From: Streptomyces leeuwenhoekii
GTDB lineage: Bacteria; Actinomycetota; Actinomycetes; Streptomycetales; Streptomycetaceae
DNA length: 64,000 nucleotides
NCBI RefSeq assembly: GCF_001013905.1
Contig: NZ_LN831790.1
Coordinates: forward strand, 4,168,001 to 4,232,000
Reading direction: 5' to 3'
The position numbers and the translations under genes were made by a program. Every line of letters starts with the position of its first letter. Position 1 is the stretch's first letter. The notes beneath the pieces were generated by a model. That model ran no database searches and was not told where the DNA came from. It was given only the letters and a program-made list of their open reading frames with translations. Below are positions 11,205 to 20,433 of the stretch, in pieces.

Positions 11205-11839
11205 CAGTCCTCGCCGTCGTTTCTGCCCGCGGTGCGCGCGGTGTTGTTACGGTCTCCGTCGGCCACGCTACAGCCTCCGCGCAAGCCTCCGGTCCGGGAC
11301 GGGCGCCGGGACCGGCACGCGACGGACCGGTCATCAAACCCTGCCCCCGTGTCGCCGTGCAAATTCTGTGCAGCGGCGGTACACCGCCTGTAACGCTTCC
11401 GCGACGCTTCTTTCGCGTACGGTCACGGAACGGGCACCTCGCTTGACGTGTCGGCGACCATCGGCAGACTTGGCCGGATGCGGCCTCTGCGCGGCCTCGC
11501 GCGGCGCCGCCGCCGCAAGATCACAGCCGTGGCGAAGGTCACGCGCCCCGCCCCCCGCCCCGGTCCGGCATCCGGCGGGGTGGTCCGGCACGCCCTGCTG
11601 CGGATCGGGGGCGGGCGTCGGCAGGTCCTCAGGCGCGCTCGGGCGCGCCCCGCGGGACCGGGGAGGTCGTCCGGCCGGAGGGGATGAGGCCCCGGAGGGC
11701 GTCCCGGCCCGGAGAGGCATCCCCGCCCGGAGAGGCGTACCGGCCCCGGAGAGGCGTCGGCCCGGAGAGGACGAAGGCCCGGCAGCCGATGCCGCCGGGC
11801 CCCTGCCGTACCGCGGACGAACCGGGTGGCGCGGTGTCC
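11205..11839. other. 635-base intergenic region upstream of the kinase gene
   Basis: No gene I can support on either strand. It contains a near-palindrome GGCGGT-AC-ACCGCC at 11375-11388, a TTGACG hexamer at 11443-11448 on the forward strand with no gene to serve, and at about 11698-11775 four imperfect copies of a GGCCCGGAGAGGCGT-like unit, i.e. a short direct-repeat tract. It lies between the kinase promoter side and the 3' end of bpa. Confidence 0.5.
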
Positions 11840-12385
11840 TTACAGGTACGGGCCGCCCGAGCGGCCGCCCGCGAGGCCCTCCTCGCCGCCGTCGTGACCG
11901 AGCCCCGCCGGCAGCGCGCGGCGCATCTGCTCGAGCTGCGCGCGGGCGGCCATCTGCTGGGCGAACAGCGTGGTCTGGATGCCGTGGAAGAGGCCCTCCA
12001 GCCACCCGACCAACTGCGCCTGGGCGATCCGCAGCTCCGCGTCGCTCGGGGTGCCCTCGTCCGTGAAGGGCAGGGAGAGCCGCTCCAGCTCCTCCACCAG
12101 CTCGGGGGCCAGGCCGTCCTCCAGCTCCTTCACCGAGCTGGCGTGGATCTCCTTGAGCCGGTTCCGGCTCGCCTCGTCCAGGGGAGCGGCGCGCACCTCC
12201 TCCAGGAGCTGCTTGATCATGCTGCCGATCCGCATGACCTTGGCAGGCTGCTCCACCTGCTCCGTCACCGGGGTCTCACGCGCGTCCTCGTCTCCGCCGC
12301 CACCACCGCTGAGGGCCATACCGTCCTGGCCGACGACCAGGATCTGGGGGTTCTCCGGTGACCTGTCGTTCCTCGGCATCTCCAT
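11840..12385 (-). CDS. bpa: Bacterial proteasome activator (Bpa/PafE family, DUF2587)
   Basis: 181 aa. ATP-independent ring-shaped activator that docks on the 20S proteasome and opens its gate for damaged or unfolded proteins in actinobacteria. Core helices are visible (IGSMIKQLLEEVRAAPLDEA, LERLSLPFTDEG, LRIAQAQLVGWLEGLFHGIQ) and the C-terminus ends in GGPYL, matching the docking tail (GQYL-type) of mycobacterial Bpa. The N-terminal 45 residues are Gly/Asp-rich and probably disordered. ATG 12385 was chosen; ATG 12379 is an alternative. Divergent from the repeat-rich secreted protein gene. Confidence 0.88.
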   Translation of the reverse strand: MEMPRNDRSPENPQILVVGQDGMALSGGGGGDEDARETPVTEQVEQPAKVMRIGSMIKQLLEEVRAAPLDEASRNRLKEIHASSVKELEDGLAPELVEELERLSLPFTDEGTPSDAELRIAQAQLVGWLEGLFHGIQTTLFAQQMAARAQLEQMRRALPAGLGHDGGEEGLAGGRSGGPYL

Positions 12386-12548
12386 GCCGCCATTGTCTCG
12401 CACCCGCCCGCCTCTCCTCCGCCGCGCCCCCGGAGAACACCGATCACCCGATTCGAGTGGAGGAACCCGGAATGCCGGATTCAGTGATGGGTGTGAGGCT
12501 TGTTCCGTCGATCTTGACGACTGGCTAGACCGGGAGGGGGTCACCGAC

Positions 12549-13604
12549 GTGACTCCATGGCTGCGGCTGCGGCCGCGGGTAGGGCACGGAGCAGGGCTCG
12601 TCCTGGCTCTGGGAGCGGCGCTGGGGACGGGAGCGGGCCTCCACGGGGCCGGCCCGGCCTTCGCGACCGCGCGACAGGGCGCCGTGACGGCGTACGGGCC
12701 TGCGGCGGCGTACGGCCCGGTGGCGGCGCGTGGTTCCGCGGCGGGACCCGGAGCGGTGGCGGCGCGTGGTTCCGCGGCGGGACCCGGAGCGGTGGCGGCG
12801 CGTGGTTCCGCGGGGGCGTACGGCCCCGAGGCGGCGTACAGCTCCGTGGCGGCGCCCGGACCGGTGGCCGAGACGCCGGGGCCCGGTGCGGTGCGGCGCT
12901 TCGGGACCGCGCCCCCCGGCGGCACCGCGTCCGAGCCGGGTCGGGTGCCGGACCGGCGGCCGGGACCGGACCGCAGGCCGCGGCCCGACCGGCGGCCCGT
13001 GCCGGACCGGAGGCCGGTGCCGGACCGGCGGTCCGAGGTCCCGGTTCCGCCTTCGTCCGCGACCGCCCCGGTCCCGGCCGCCCCGTCCGCCACCGGCCCG
13101 GGGAGGGGGACGGCCTCCGCGCCCCCCGCCTCCCGGGGGGACGGCGCCTCCCGGGGGGACGGCAACGGCTCCGGGCCGGTGGGCGGCACCGCCCGGAAGC
13201 CCTCGCCCGCACGGTCCGCTCCCGCTCCCGCCGCCGAGCCGTCCCGGGCGGGCAGCAGGCCCGGCCAGGGACGGGAGCGGCCGGGGCGGCGGGACGGGCC
13301 GGGCACGGAGAAGGGCGCCCTCACGGACGCGGACCCGGCGTATCCGAACGGGCCGGCCGAGGACGGCGGGATCATGCCCGGCCGCCCCGACCTCTCCGTC
13401 CCCGCCTGGGAGACGGGGCCGGGCCCCGCCGCGCCCCCGGTGCGGCAGCGGGAGCCGGCCGTCGCTCGTGCCGAGGGGTCGGCCGGGCCGGCCTCGCGGC
13501 TGCTGCCGCTCGGCAGCGGGCTGGTCCTGATCGGTCTGGGGCTGGGCCTGGCCCTGTTCGCCCTCCGGCTGCGCAGGAGCCAGCGGGCGCAGCAGGCCGG
13601 ATGA
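12549..13604 (+). CDS. Repeat-rich secreted/membrane-anchored protein of unknown function
   Basis: 351 aa from GTG 12549. The N-terminal hydrophobic segment (LVLALGAALGTGAGL) looks like a signal peptide ending at AFA. A long Ala/Gly/Pro/Arg low-complexity body follows, with two internal repeat blocks: ARGSAAGPGAVA units and PDRRPVPDRRP units. A C-terminal membrane helix (SGLVLIGLGLGLALFAL) is followed by RLRRSQRAQQAG. The helix-plus-basic-tail end resembles wall-anchored or integral surface proteins, but no LPxTG-type motif is seen. I do not recognise a catalytic domain. Product function unknown; the reading frame is supported by strong G/C third-position bias and the two membrane signals. 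Confidence 0.6.
   Translation: MTPWLRLRPRVGHGAGLVLALGAALGTGAGLHGAGPAFATARQGAVTAYGPAAAYGPVAARGSAAGPGAVAARGSAAGPGAVAARGSAGAYGPEAAYSSVAAPGPVAETPGPGAVRRFGTAPPGGTASEPGRVPDRRPGPDRRPRPDRRPVPDRRPVPDRRSEVPVPPSSATAPVPAAPSATGPGRGTASAPPASRGDGASRGDGNGSGPVGGTARKPSPARSAPAPAAEPSRAGSRPGQGRERPGRRDGPGTEKGALTDADPAYPNGPAEDGGIMPGRPDLSVPAWETGPGPAAPPVRQREPAVARAEGSAGPASRLLPLGSGLVLIGLGLGLALFALRLRRSQRAQQAG
12720..12812 (+). repeat. 36-bp tandem repeat inside the surface-protein gene
   Basis: Two exact 36-base copies (12720-12755 and 12756-12791) and a partial third (12792 to about 12812), encoding in-frame ARGSAAGPGAV repeats. Likely to vary in copy number by slippage. Confidence 0.85.
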
Positions 13605-13624
13605 GGGACGGCCGCCCGGGCAGG

Positions 13625-14605
13625 TCAGGAGGTGACGAGCAGCACCTTGCCGATGTGCCCGCTCTCCTCCACGACCCGGTGCGCGGCGGACGCCTCGCTC
13701 ATCGGCATCTCGCGGTCCACGACCGGGCGGACGCGGCCGGCGGCGAACAGCGGCCACACGTGCTCGCGCACGGCGGCCACGATCGCCGTCTTCTCCTCCA
13801 GGGGGCGGGCCCGCAGCGAGGTCGCGCTGACGGCGGCACGCTTGGCGAGCAGGGCACCGATGTTCAGCTCGCCCTTGGTGCCGCCCTGCAGGCCGATGAT
13901 GGCCAGCCGGCCGTTGACAGCGAGCGCCTGGACGTTGCGGTCCAGGTACTTGGCGCCCATGTTGTCCAGGATGACGTCGGCGCCCGCGCCGTCCGTGGCC
14001 CGCTTGATCTCGGCGACGAAGTCCTGCTCGCGGTAGTTGATCAGGATGTCGGCGCCCAGTTCGGCGCAGCGCTCCAGCTTCTCCTCGGTGCCCGCGGTGA
14101 CGGCGACCTTCGCGCCGACGGCCTTGGCGAGCTGGATCGCCATGGTGCCGATGCCGCTGGAACCGCCGTGCACCAGCAGGGTCTCGCCGGGGCGCAGGTG
14201 GGCGACCATGAAGACGTTGGACCAGACCGTGCAGACCACCTCGGGCAGCGCGGCGGCCTCCTTCAGCCCGACGCCGTCGGGGACCGGCAGGAGCTGACCG
14301 GCCGGGACGGCCGCCTTCTGCGCGTATCCGCCGCCGCCCAGCAGCGCGCACACCTCGTCGCCGACCGACCAGCCGGTCACCCCCGGCCCCAGCGCGGCGA
14401 TGCGTCCGGAGCACTCCAGACCGGGGTGGCGCGGCGCACCGGGCGGCGGATCGTAGAAGCCCTGGCGCTGCATGATGTCGGCGCGGTTGACGGCACTGGC
14501 CACCACCTCGACCAGGACCTCGCCCTCGCCGGGCACCGGGTCGGGCACCTCGTCCCAGACCAGTGCCTCGGGGCCTCCGGGTTCGGGAATCGTGATCGCA
14601 TGCAT
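13625..14605 (-). CDS. NAD(P)H quinone oxidoreductase (zeta-crystallin/PIG3 type)
   Basis: 326 aa zinc-independent MDR-family reductase. An N-terminal GroES-like domain (SAVNRADIMQRQGFYDPPPG) and an NADPH-binding Rossmann domain (HGGSSGIGTMAIQLAKAVGAKV) are complete, followed by ILINYREQDF and the DVILDNMGAKYL strand typical of PIG3-like quinone reductases. Reduces quinones or reactive alkenals with NADPH; the physiological substrate is unknown. It stands alone, converging on the surface-protein gene and diverging from the ABC exporter operon. Confidence 0.88.
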   Translation of the reverse strand: MHAITIPEPGGPEALVWDEVPDPVPGEGEVLVEVVASAVNRADIMQRQGFYDPPPGAPRHPGLECSGRIAALGPGVTGWSVGDEVCALLGGGGYAQKAAVPAGQLLPVPDGVGLKEAAALPEVVCTVWSNVFMVAHLRPGETLLVHGGSSGIGTMAIQLAKAVGAKVAVTAGTEEKLERCAELGADILINYREQDFVAEIKRATDGAGADVILDNMGAKYLDRNVQALAVNGRLAIIGLQGGTKGELNIGALLAKRAAVSATSLRARPLEEKTAIVAAVREHVWPLFAAGRVRPVVDREMPMSEASAAHRVVEESGHIGKVLLVTS

Positions 14606-14775
14606 GAGGGGGACGCTACTCCTCGGTCCCGCGCCGGGCCCGCCGGCCTGCGGCCGCGGCCGTGTCCTCCCGTGCCGTGCGACCGGTCGGAGGGACTCCG
14701 CCGTGCACCGGCGATGAGTTTGCGCGACCGTGTAAGTCTCCCCTGCGTAGCCCGAGCACGCGGAAGGACCCCAGC

Positions 14776-15816
14776 ATGAGCACGCAGACGTCCGGCCCCG
14801 CGATCGAGACGGCGGGCCTGGTGAAGACGTTCGGCGTGACCCGGGCGCTGGACGGCGTGGACCTGGTGGTGCCGACCGGCACGGTCTACGGCGTCCTCGG
14901 CCCGAACGGCGCGGGCAAGACCACCGCCGTGCGGATTCTCGCCACCCTTCTCCGGCCGGACGGCGGCGAGGCCCACGTCTTCGGTCACGACGTGGTGCAC
15001 GCGGCGGACGAGGTCCGCGGCCGGGTCAGCCTGACCGGACAGTACGCCTCGGTGGACGAGGACCTCACCGGGACCGAGAACCTGGTCCTGCTGGGCCGGC
15101 TCCTCGGGCACCGCAAGAAGGCGGCGCGGGACCGGGCGGCGCAGTTGCTGGACGCCTTCGGGCTGACCGAGGCCGCCGGGAAGCAGGTCAAGCACTACTC
15201 GGGCGGCATGCGGCGGCGCATCGACATCGCCGCGTCCATCCTCAACACCCCCGACCTGCTCTTCCTCGACGAGCCGACGACCGGGCTCGACCCGCGCAGC
15301 CGCAACCAGGTCTGGGACATCGTGCGGGCCGTGGTGGCGCAGGGCACGACCGTGCTGCTGACCACGCAGTACCTGGACGAGGCCGATCAGCTCGCCTCCC
15401 GGATCGCCGTCATCGACAAGGGCAGGGTGATCGCCGAGGGCACCAAGGGGGAACTGAAGGCGTCCGTGGGCGCCGGGTCCGTCCATCTGCGGCTGCGGGA
15501 CGCGCGGCAGCGGCCGGACGCCGAGCGGGTGCTGCGGACCGCGCTCCTCGCCGAGGTGCAGCGGGAACCCGACCCGCTGGCCCTGACCGCCCGCCTGGTC
15601 GCGGCGAGCGCCACCGCGGCCGACCAGGCCGCCCGGGCCCTCGGCGAACTGACCCGGGCGGGCATCACCGTCGACAACTTCTCGCTGGGGCAGCCCAGCC
15701 TGGACGAGGTGTTCCTGGCGCTGACCGGCCACGGCACCGGCCGCCGCGGCACCGGCCGGGATGCGGGCAGTCCCGGCACCGGCCCCGACACGAAGGAAGG
15801 CGAGGTGCCGGCATGA
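14776..15816 (+). CDS. ABC transporter ATP-binding protein (DrrA family)
   Basis: 346 aa nucleotide-binding subunit of an ABC-2 type exporter. Walker [10 protein letters not shown], signature [12 protein letters not shown], Walker [14 protein letters not shown] and a C-terminal DrrA-type extension ([19 protein letters not shown]). Works with the permease encoded next, whose ATG overlaps this stop codon. The family includes daunorubicin/doxorubicin self-resistance pumps, but many members sit in core genomes without a known drug; no regulator or biosynthetic gene is adjacent, so the substrate is open. Confidence 0.9.
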   Translation: MSTQTSGPAIETAGLVKTFGVTRALDGVDLVVPTGTVYGVLGPNGAGKTTAVRILATLLRPDGGEAHVFGHDVVHAADEVRGRVSLTGQYASVDEDLTGTENLVLLGRLLGHRKKAARDRAAQLLDAFGLTEAAGKQVKHYSGGMRRRIDIAASILNTPDLLFLDEPTTGLDPRSRNQVWDIVRAVVAQGTTVLLTTQYLDEADQLASRIAVIDKGRVIAEGTKGELKASVGAGSVHLRLRDARQRPDAERVLRTALLAEVQREPDPLALTARLVAASATAADQAARALGELTRAGITVDNFSLGQPSLDEVFLALTGHGTGRRGTGRDAGSPGTGPDTKEGEVPA

Positions 15817-16661
15817 GCACGGCCGCGAGCACCGAGAGCAGGGAACTCACCCCGGTCAGCGCCGAGTCGCTGGCCGCCCTCCTGGTGGCCAGGAAACGGC
15901 CGCCGAGGCCCAGTTCCCTGTCGACCTCGCTGACGTTCGGCTGGCGCGCGGTGCTGAAGATCAAGCATGTGCCGGAGCAGCTCTTCGACGTCACCGCCTT
16001 CCCGATCATGAACCTGCTGATGTTCACGTACCTCTTCGGCGGTGCGCTGGCCGGGTCCCCGGGCGACTACATCCAGTTCGTGCTGCCGGGCATCCTCGTG
16101 ATGTCGGTCGTGATGATCACCATGTACACCGGTGTCTCGGTCAACACCGACATCGAGAAGGGCGTCTTCGACCGTTTCCGCTCGCTGCCCATCTGGCGGC
16201 CCTCGGCGATGGTCGGCTATCTGCTCGGCGACGCGCTGCGCTACACGATCGCGTCCGTCGTCATGCTCACCGTCGGGCTGGTCCTGGGCTACCGTCCCGG
16301 CGGCGGGGCCGGCGGCGTGGTCGCCGGTATCGCGCTGCTGCTGGTCTTCTCGTTCGCCTTCTCGTGGATCTGGACCATGTTCGGGCTCATGCTGCGCACC
16401 GAGAAGTCGGTGATGAGCACCAGCATGATGGTGATCTTCCCGCTCACGTTCCTGTCCAACGTCTTCGTCGACCCGAAGACGATGCCGGGCTGGCTCCAGG
16501 TGTTCGTCAACAACAGCCCGATCACCCATCTGGCGTCCGCCGTGCGCGGGCTGATGGCGGGCGACTGGCCGGCCGGTGAGATCGCCTGGTCACTGGGGTG
16601 GACGGCATTCTTCGTCGTGGTCTTCGGACCGGTGACGATGCGGCTGTACAACCGCAAGTAG
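15813..16661 (+). CDS. ABC-2 type transporter permease (DrrB family)
   Basis: 282 aa membrane subunit of the exporter with about six transmembrane helices. After a polar N-terminus come [20 protein letters not shown], then [15 protein letters not shown], and the late [19 protein letters not shown] loop characteristic of the DrrB/ABC-2 family. Overlaps the ATPase gene by 4 nt (ATGA), so the pair forms one operon, closed by a strong hairpin. Confidence 0.9.
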   Translation: MSTAASTESRELTPVSAESLAALLVARKRPPRPSSLSTSLTFGWRAVLKIKHVPEQLFDVTAFPIMNLLMFTYLFGGALAGSPGDYIQFVLPGILVMSVVMITMYTGVSVNTDIEKGVFDRFRSLPIWRPSAMVGYLLGDALRYTIASVVMLTVGLVLGYRPGGGAGGVVAGIALLLVFSFAFSWIWTMFGLMLRTEKSVMSTSMMVIFPLTFLSNVFVDPKTMPGWLQVFVNNSPITHLASAVRGLMAGDWPAGEIAWSLGWTAFFVVVFGPVTMRLYNRK

Positions 16662-16671
16662 GCCATGGTGG

Positions 16672-16708
16672 CGGGGCCGGGCCGCCGCGGAGGGGGCCCG
16701 GCCCCGCG
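16672..16708. terminator. Bidirectional terminator between DrrB-type permease and potassium channel genes
   Basis: Twelve-base arms GCGGGGCCGGGC (16672-16683) and its complement (16697-16708) between convergent genes. Confidence 0.65.
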
Positions 16709-16724
16709 GCGGTGGCCGCCCCCG

Positions 16725-17822
16725 TCAGTCGCGCGGCAGGGGGCGGGCGTCGGGCGCGACCTGCCGGCCCGGGGTCGCCCGTACGATCGTGATCAGCCGG
16801 TCCGTCAGCTCCAGCCGGGCGACGGCCGGGTCGTCGTAGCCGAGCACCCGGTGCCCCCGTACGACGCTCACCACCAGGCTGTCGACCTCGCGCGGGCTCT
16901 TGCCCACCTCCGCCTTTATGACCGGGCGCTCCACGATGTCCAGCCCGCTGCCCTGGTGGATCAGGTCCTCCATGACCATGCCCGCGGCGGGGCTGAGGAC
17001 GGACAGCCCGAGCAGCCGGCCCGCCGCGCTGGCGCTGGTGATGACGACATCGGCGCCGGACTGCTTGAGCAGCGGGGCGTTCTCCTCCTCGCGCACCGCG
17101 GCCACGATCTTCGCCCCCCGGTTGAGCTGCCGCGCCGTCAGCGCCACCAGCACGGCGGTGTCGTCCCGCTGGGTCGCGATGATGATCTGCCGCGCCTTGT
17201 GCACCTCCGCCCGCTTCAGGACGTCGCTGCGGGTCGCGTCGCCGACGACTCCGACGAATCCGTCGGCGTTCGCCGCGTCGATCACCTTGCCGCTGGGGTC
17301 GACCACGACGACCTGTTCCTTCTTCAGGCCCGTGGCGCAGACGGTCTGGAGCGCCGACCGCCCCTTGGTGCCGAAGCCGATGACGACGGTGTGGTCGCGC
17401 AACATGGACCTCCAGCGGTTGAGGCGCCACTCCTCCCGGGTGCGCTCGGTGAGCACTTCGAGTGTGGTACCGACGAGAATGATCAGGAACATCACGCGCA
17501 GCGGCGTGATGACGAAGATGTTGGTCAGCCGGGCACCGTCGCTGACGGGTGTGATGTCGCCGTACCCGGTGGTGGAGAGCGTGACGGTCGCGTAGTACCA
17601 GGCGTCGAGGAAGTCGACGGCGCCGTCGGAGTTGTCGTTGTAGCCGTCGTTGTCGGCGTAGACGAGCAGCGCGGTCAGCACGAGGACGAACAGGGCCATG
17701 GCCAGCCGTTTGGCGACCTGGCGGATGGGCCGCTCCACCACTCTTCTCGGCAGGCTCACCCGATGGGTCACGAGATGTTCGTCCGCCTGGCGGGCGATCG
17801 CATCCTGGCCCGGAAGTTTCAC
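16725..17822 (-). CDS. Potassium channel with TrkA-N (RCK) domain
   Basis: About 365 aa. Two transmembrane helices flank a pore loop with the potassium selectivity filter TTGYGD. A cytoplasmic RCK/TrkA-N Rossmann domain (VVIGFGTKGRSAL) and a TrkA-C-like C-terminal segment (VDSLVVSVVRGHRVLGYDD) follow. The architecture is that of Kch/MthK-type channels gated by a cytosolic ligand. GTG 17822 overlaps the moeA stop as GTGA with GGAG ten bases upstream; GTG 17831 in the same frame is the alternative. The first codons are built from the parS palindrome. Confidence 0.85.
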   Translation of the reverse strand: MKLPGQDAIARQADEHLVTHRVSLPRRVVERPIRQVAKRLAMALFVLVLTALLVYADNDGYNDNSDGAVDFLDAWYYATVTLSTTGYGDITPVSDGARLTNIFVITPLRVMFLIILVGTTLEVLTERTREEWRLNRWRSMLRDHTVVIGFGTKGRSALQTVCATGLKKEQVVVVDPSGKVIDAANADGFVGVVGDATRSDVLKRAEVHKARQIIIATQRDDTAVLVALTARQLNRGAKIVAAVREEENAPLLKQSGADVVITSASAAGRLLGLSVLSPAAGMVMEDLIHQGSGLDIVERPVIKAEVGKSPREVDSLVVSVVRGHRVLGYDDPAVARLELTDRLITIVRATPGRQVAPDARPLPRD

Positions 17823-17829
17823 GTGAAAC
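17816..17829. promoter_or_regulatory. parS: parS centromere-like site (ParB binding)
   Basis: Perfect 14-bp palindrome GTTTCACGTGAAAC, identical to the core of the Streptomyces/Bacillus parS consensus. ParB loads here to organise and segregate the origin region; Streptomyces chromosomes carry about twenty such sites near oriC. The site overlaps the last codons of moeA (GTG TGT TTC ACG TGA) and the first codons of the channel gene, so its bases are simultaneously coding in both genes. Confidence 0.9.
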
Positions 17830-19399
17830 ACACTCCGATTCCGCCGGTGGTCCAGGGCAGGTCGAGCAGTTCGGTCTCCTCGCCCGGCCGGGCGCCGCCC
17901 GGGGGCACCACGGCGAGCGCGTCGGCCACCGCGATGCCGCGCAGCATGGCCGGGCCGTTGTAGTGCAGCGGCACCGCGCGGTCGCCGCGCAGAACGACCG
18001 GCACCAGCCGGGTGTCGTACGGATGCCCCTGCACCGGCTCCTGAAGCGGCACCCCGTACGGCTCCGGGGCCGGGCGGGCGGCGAGGGTCCGCAGCAGGGG
18101 CTCGGCGAGCGTGAGCAGGCCCGAGACGGCGGCGAGGGGGTTGCCGGGCAGACCGACGAGGTGCCGCCCCTCCCCGATACGGGCCAGCAGCATGGGGTGG
18201 CCGGGCCGCACCTCGACGCCGTCCACGAGGAGTTCGGCACCGATGCGGCGCAGGGTGGGGTGGAGGTGGTCGACGGGGCCCGCGGCGGTGCCCCCGGTGG
18301 TGACGACGACATCGGCGGCGGAGGTCGTGACGGCGGTGTGCAGTGCCTCGGCGTCGTCGCCGATCCGTCGCACGGAGGTGACGTCGGCACCCAGCGCCCG
18401 CAGCCACGGCGGAAGCATCGGGCCGAGCGCGTCCCGGATCAGCCCGTCGTGCGGCAGACCCTCGGTGAGCAGCTCGTCGCCCAGGACCAGGACGTCGACG
18501 CGGGGACGCGGCACGGCCCTGAGGCGGTCGTATCCGGCCGCCGCGGCCAGTCCGAGCACCGCCGGGGTCACCAGCGTCCCCGCGGGCAGCAGCCGGTCGC
18601 CGCTGCGGCACTCCTGGCCGCGCGGGCGGATGTCCTGGCCCGGCACGATCGCGCGGTCGCGTGGTACGGCGTGCAGGCGGCCCCTGCCGTCGGTACGGCC
18701 GTGCTCGGTGCGGAGCACCGCGGTGGTGTCCTCGGGGATGCGGGCACCGGTCGCGATACGGACGGCCTCCCCGTCACCGAGGGGCCGGTGCCCGGTGTGT
18801 CCGGCGAGGACGCCGTCCTCGCGTACGTCCCAGGGTCCGGGGCCGGCCACCGCCCAGCCGTCCATCGCCGAGGTGTCGAAGGAGGGCAGGTCGGTCAGGG
18901 CGGTGAGGGGCTCGGCGAGGGTGAGACCCAGCGCGCCGTCCAGGGGCACGGACACCGGGGGAGGAGGGCTGCTGCGGACGGCGGCGCGGGCGGCGCTGGC
19001 CGCGATCTCCCGAGCGCCGGGCCAGGGGGTCGCCCCGTGCGTCCGGGGGCCCCTGCCACGGTGAGCGCCGTGAGGGTCCTGGGCGTGGTGGGCGTCGTGG
19101 GCGTCGTGGTTCTCGCGGCCGCCGGGGGACTCGCGGCCGTCGCGGCCGTCTCGGCCGCCGGGGGACTCGTGGCCGTCGTCCGTCCGGTGACCGCCGTGAT
19201 CACCGCCGGTCTCGTGGTCGCCCCGCGGCGCGTGCCCCCGGCCGGCCGGGTCCGCCCCGGCGGCCGGTGCGGCGGGCCCGGGCAGACGGTCCGCCGGACG
19301 GGGTCCCCGGTCGTCGTTCACGAGGGCGAGCACCTCCTCGACATCGAGGCCCTCGGCGTCCTCGGCGTCCCTCCCGGTGCTGGTGCCGTGCGCGGTCAT
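17819..19399 (-). CDS. moeA: Molybdopterin molybdenumtransferase MoeA with His/Asp-rich N-terminal extension
   Basis: 526 aa, about 120 longer than usual. The MoeA core begins near residue 130 and includes SFDTSAMDGWAV, TTGGTAAGPVDHL and VGLPGNPLAAVSG, the motifs for inserting Mo into adenylylated molybdopterin. The N-terminal ~125 residues are low-complexity, with repeated Gly-Arg-Asp-Gly and a His-rich stretch (ENHDAHDAHHAQDPHGAH) that could bind metal. ATG 19399 overlaps the stop of the upstream mobA gene (ATGA), so this is a moco operon that continues into the potassium channel gene. The molybdotransferase role is firm; the role of the extension is unknown. Confidence 0.85.
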   Translation of the reverse strand: MTAHGTSTGRDAEDAEGLDVEEVLALVNDDRGPRPADRLPGPAAPAAGADPAGRGHAPRGDHETGGDHGGHRTDDGHESPGGRDGRDGRESPGGRENHDAHDAHHAQDPHGAHRGRGPRTHGATPWPGAREIAASAARAAVRSSPPPPVSVPLDGALGLTLAEPLTALTDLPSFDTSAMDGWAVAGPGPWDVREDGVLAGHTGHRPLGDGEAVRIATGARIPEDTTAVLRTEHGRTDGRGRLHAVPRDRAIVPGQDIRPRGQECRSGDRLLPAGTLVTPAVLGLAAAAGYDRLRAVPRPRVDVLVLGDELLTEGLPHDGLIRDALGPMLPPWLRALGADVTSVRRIGDDAEALHTAVTTSAADVVVTTGGTAAGPVDHLHPTLRRIGAELLVDGVEVRPGHPMLLARIGEGRHLVGLPGNPLAAVSGLLTLAEPLLRTLAARPAPEPYGVPLQEPVQGHPYDTRLVPVVLRGDRAVPLHYNGPAMLRGIAVADALAVVPPGGARPGEETELLDLPWTTGGIGVCFT

Positions 19400-20379
19400 C
19401 CGGCGTCCGGGCGGATGCCGGGAGCCGCGTCGGGGGCGGCATCGGGCGCGGTCGCGCCGGAGGCGGCCCCGTGGGAGGCGGCCCCGTCCGTACCGGTCGT
19501 GCCGGAAGGCGTGTCCGCCGTACCCGCCGTCTCCTCTTCTTCCTCCGCCCAGCGCAGGGCGAGGGCCGTCGCCTTGCGGGCGGCCTCGGCGACGGCCCGG
19601 GGATCGCCCCCGGCCCGCCCGGCCGCGTACCCGACGAGGAACGTGGTCAAGGGCGCCGCCGGCCGGGCCACCCCGTGGGCGGCGTCCCGGGCCAGGTCGA
19701 GCAGCACGCCGGTGTCGACATCGAGGTCGATGCCCAGTTCGTCCTTGACAGTGGAGATCCATTCATCCAACACGTGCCCATGCTCCCTGATGCGTGCCCT
19801 TGCGGTGGCGATGTCGTCCCAGGTGTCGCAGTCGAAAGAGGCGACCGGGTCGGCGATGCGCGCGAGACGGAGCCCGGCGGTCAGCCGGCGCAGGGGCAGC
19901 CCGGTGAGGCCGCCGTGCCCGGCGGCGAGCGCGGCCAGCCCGCGGCGCAGCGCGCGGGCGCGGTAGGCGGCCACCAGCGGCTGGTCGCGGCCGTCGGCGT
20001 CGGTGCACAGGACGCCGTCGGCGTCGCTGCCCGGGAGGGCGGCCAGCAGCCCGCGGACGGCCGTCCCGGCGAGGAACGGCAGGTCGGCCGAGAGGACCAC
20101 GACGTGCTCGGCCGTGGTGTGGCGCAGCCCGGCGTCGAGGGCGGCGAGCGGCCCGGCGCCCGGCGGGTCCTCGCGCGCCCAGGTCACGGCCCGGGGGACG
20201 GGCCGGGGATCGGCGACGACCACGGTGGTGCGCGCCCCGGCGCAGGCGGCGAGCACCCGGTCGAGCAGCGGCCGGCCGCCGACCCGGACGCCGGGCTTGT
20301 CGGCGCCCCCGAGCCGCCGGGCGGACCCGCCCGCGAGCACGACGGCGTCGTACACGGCGGGCGGCTGATACGCGGTCAC
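19396..20379 (-). CDS. mobA: MobA-like molybdenum cofactor guanylyltransferase fused to DUF6457-type domain
   Basis: 327 aa. The first ~190 residues are a MobA-type nucleotidyltransferase (VVLAGGSARRLGGADKP, then ADLPFL and FDCDTWDDIATARAR), which attaches GMP to molybdopterin. From about residue 205 a second small helical domain begins (HVLDEWISTVKDELGIDLDV ... LARDAAHGVARPAAP), the DUF6457-like unit often found after MobA in actinobacteria. It ends in a low-complexity Ala/Gly/Thr tail. Co-transcribed with moeA. The guanylyltransferase call is strong; the function of the second domain is not known. Confidence 0.8.
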   Translation of the reverse strand: MTAYQPPAVYDAVVLAGGSARRLGGADKPGVRVGGRPLLDRVLAACAGARTTVVVADPRPVPRAVTWAREDPPGAGPLAALDAGLRHTTAEHVVVLSADLPFLAGTAVRGLLAALPGSDADGVLCTDADGRDQPLVAAYRARALRRGLAALAAGHGGLTGLPLRRLTAGLRLARIADPVASFDCDTWDDIATARARIREHGHVLDEWISTVKDELGIDLDVDTGVLLDLARDAAHGVARPAAPLTTFLVGYAAGRAGGDPRAVAEAARKATALALRWAEEEEETAGTADTPSGTTGTDGAASHGAASGATAPDAAPDAAPGIRPDAG

Positions 20380-20433
20380 CCCCCGAGTATGCGCGTCCGG
20401 GCGATCACGGGGAACGCGGGGGAACCCCTCCCC

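Noticed and set aside
12720..12812. Regular repeats that could suggest CRISPR
   Set aside because: No spacers; contiguous 36-bp coding tandem repeats of a low-complexity protein.
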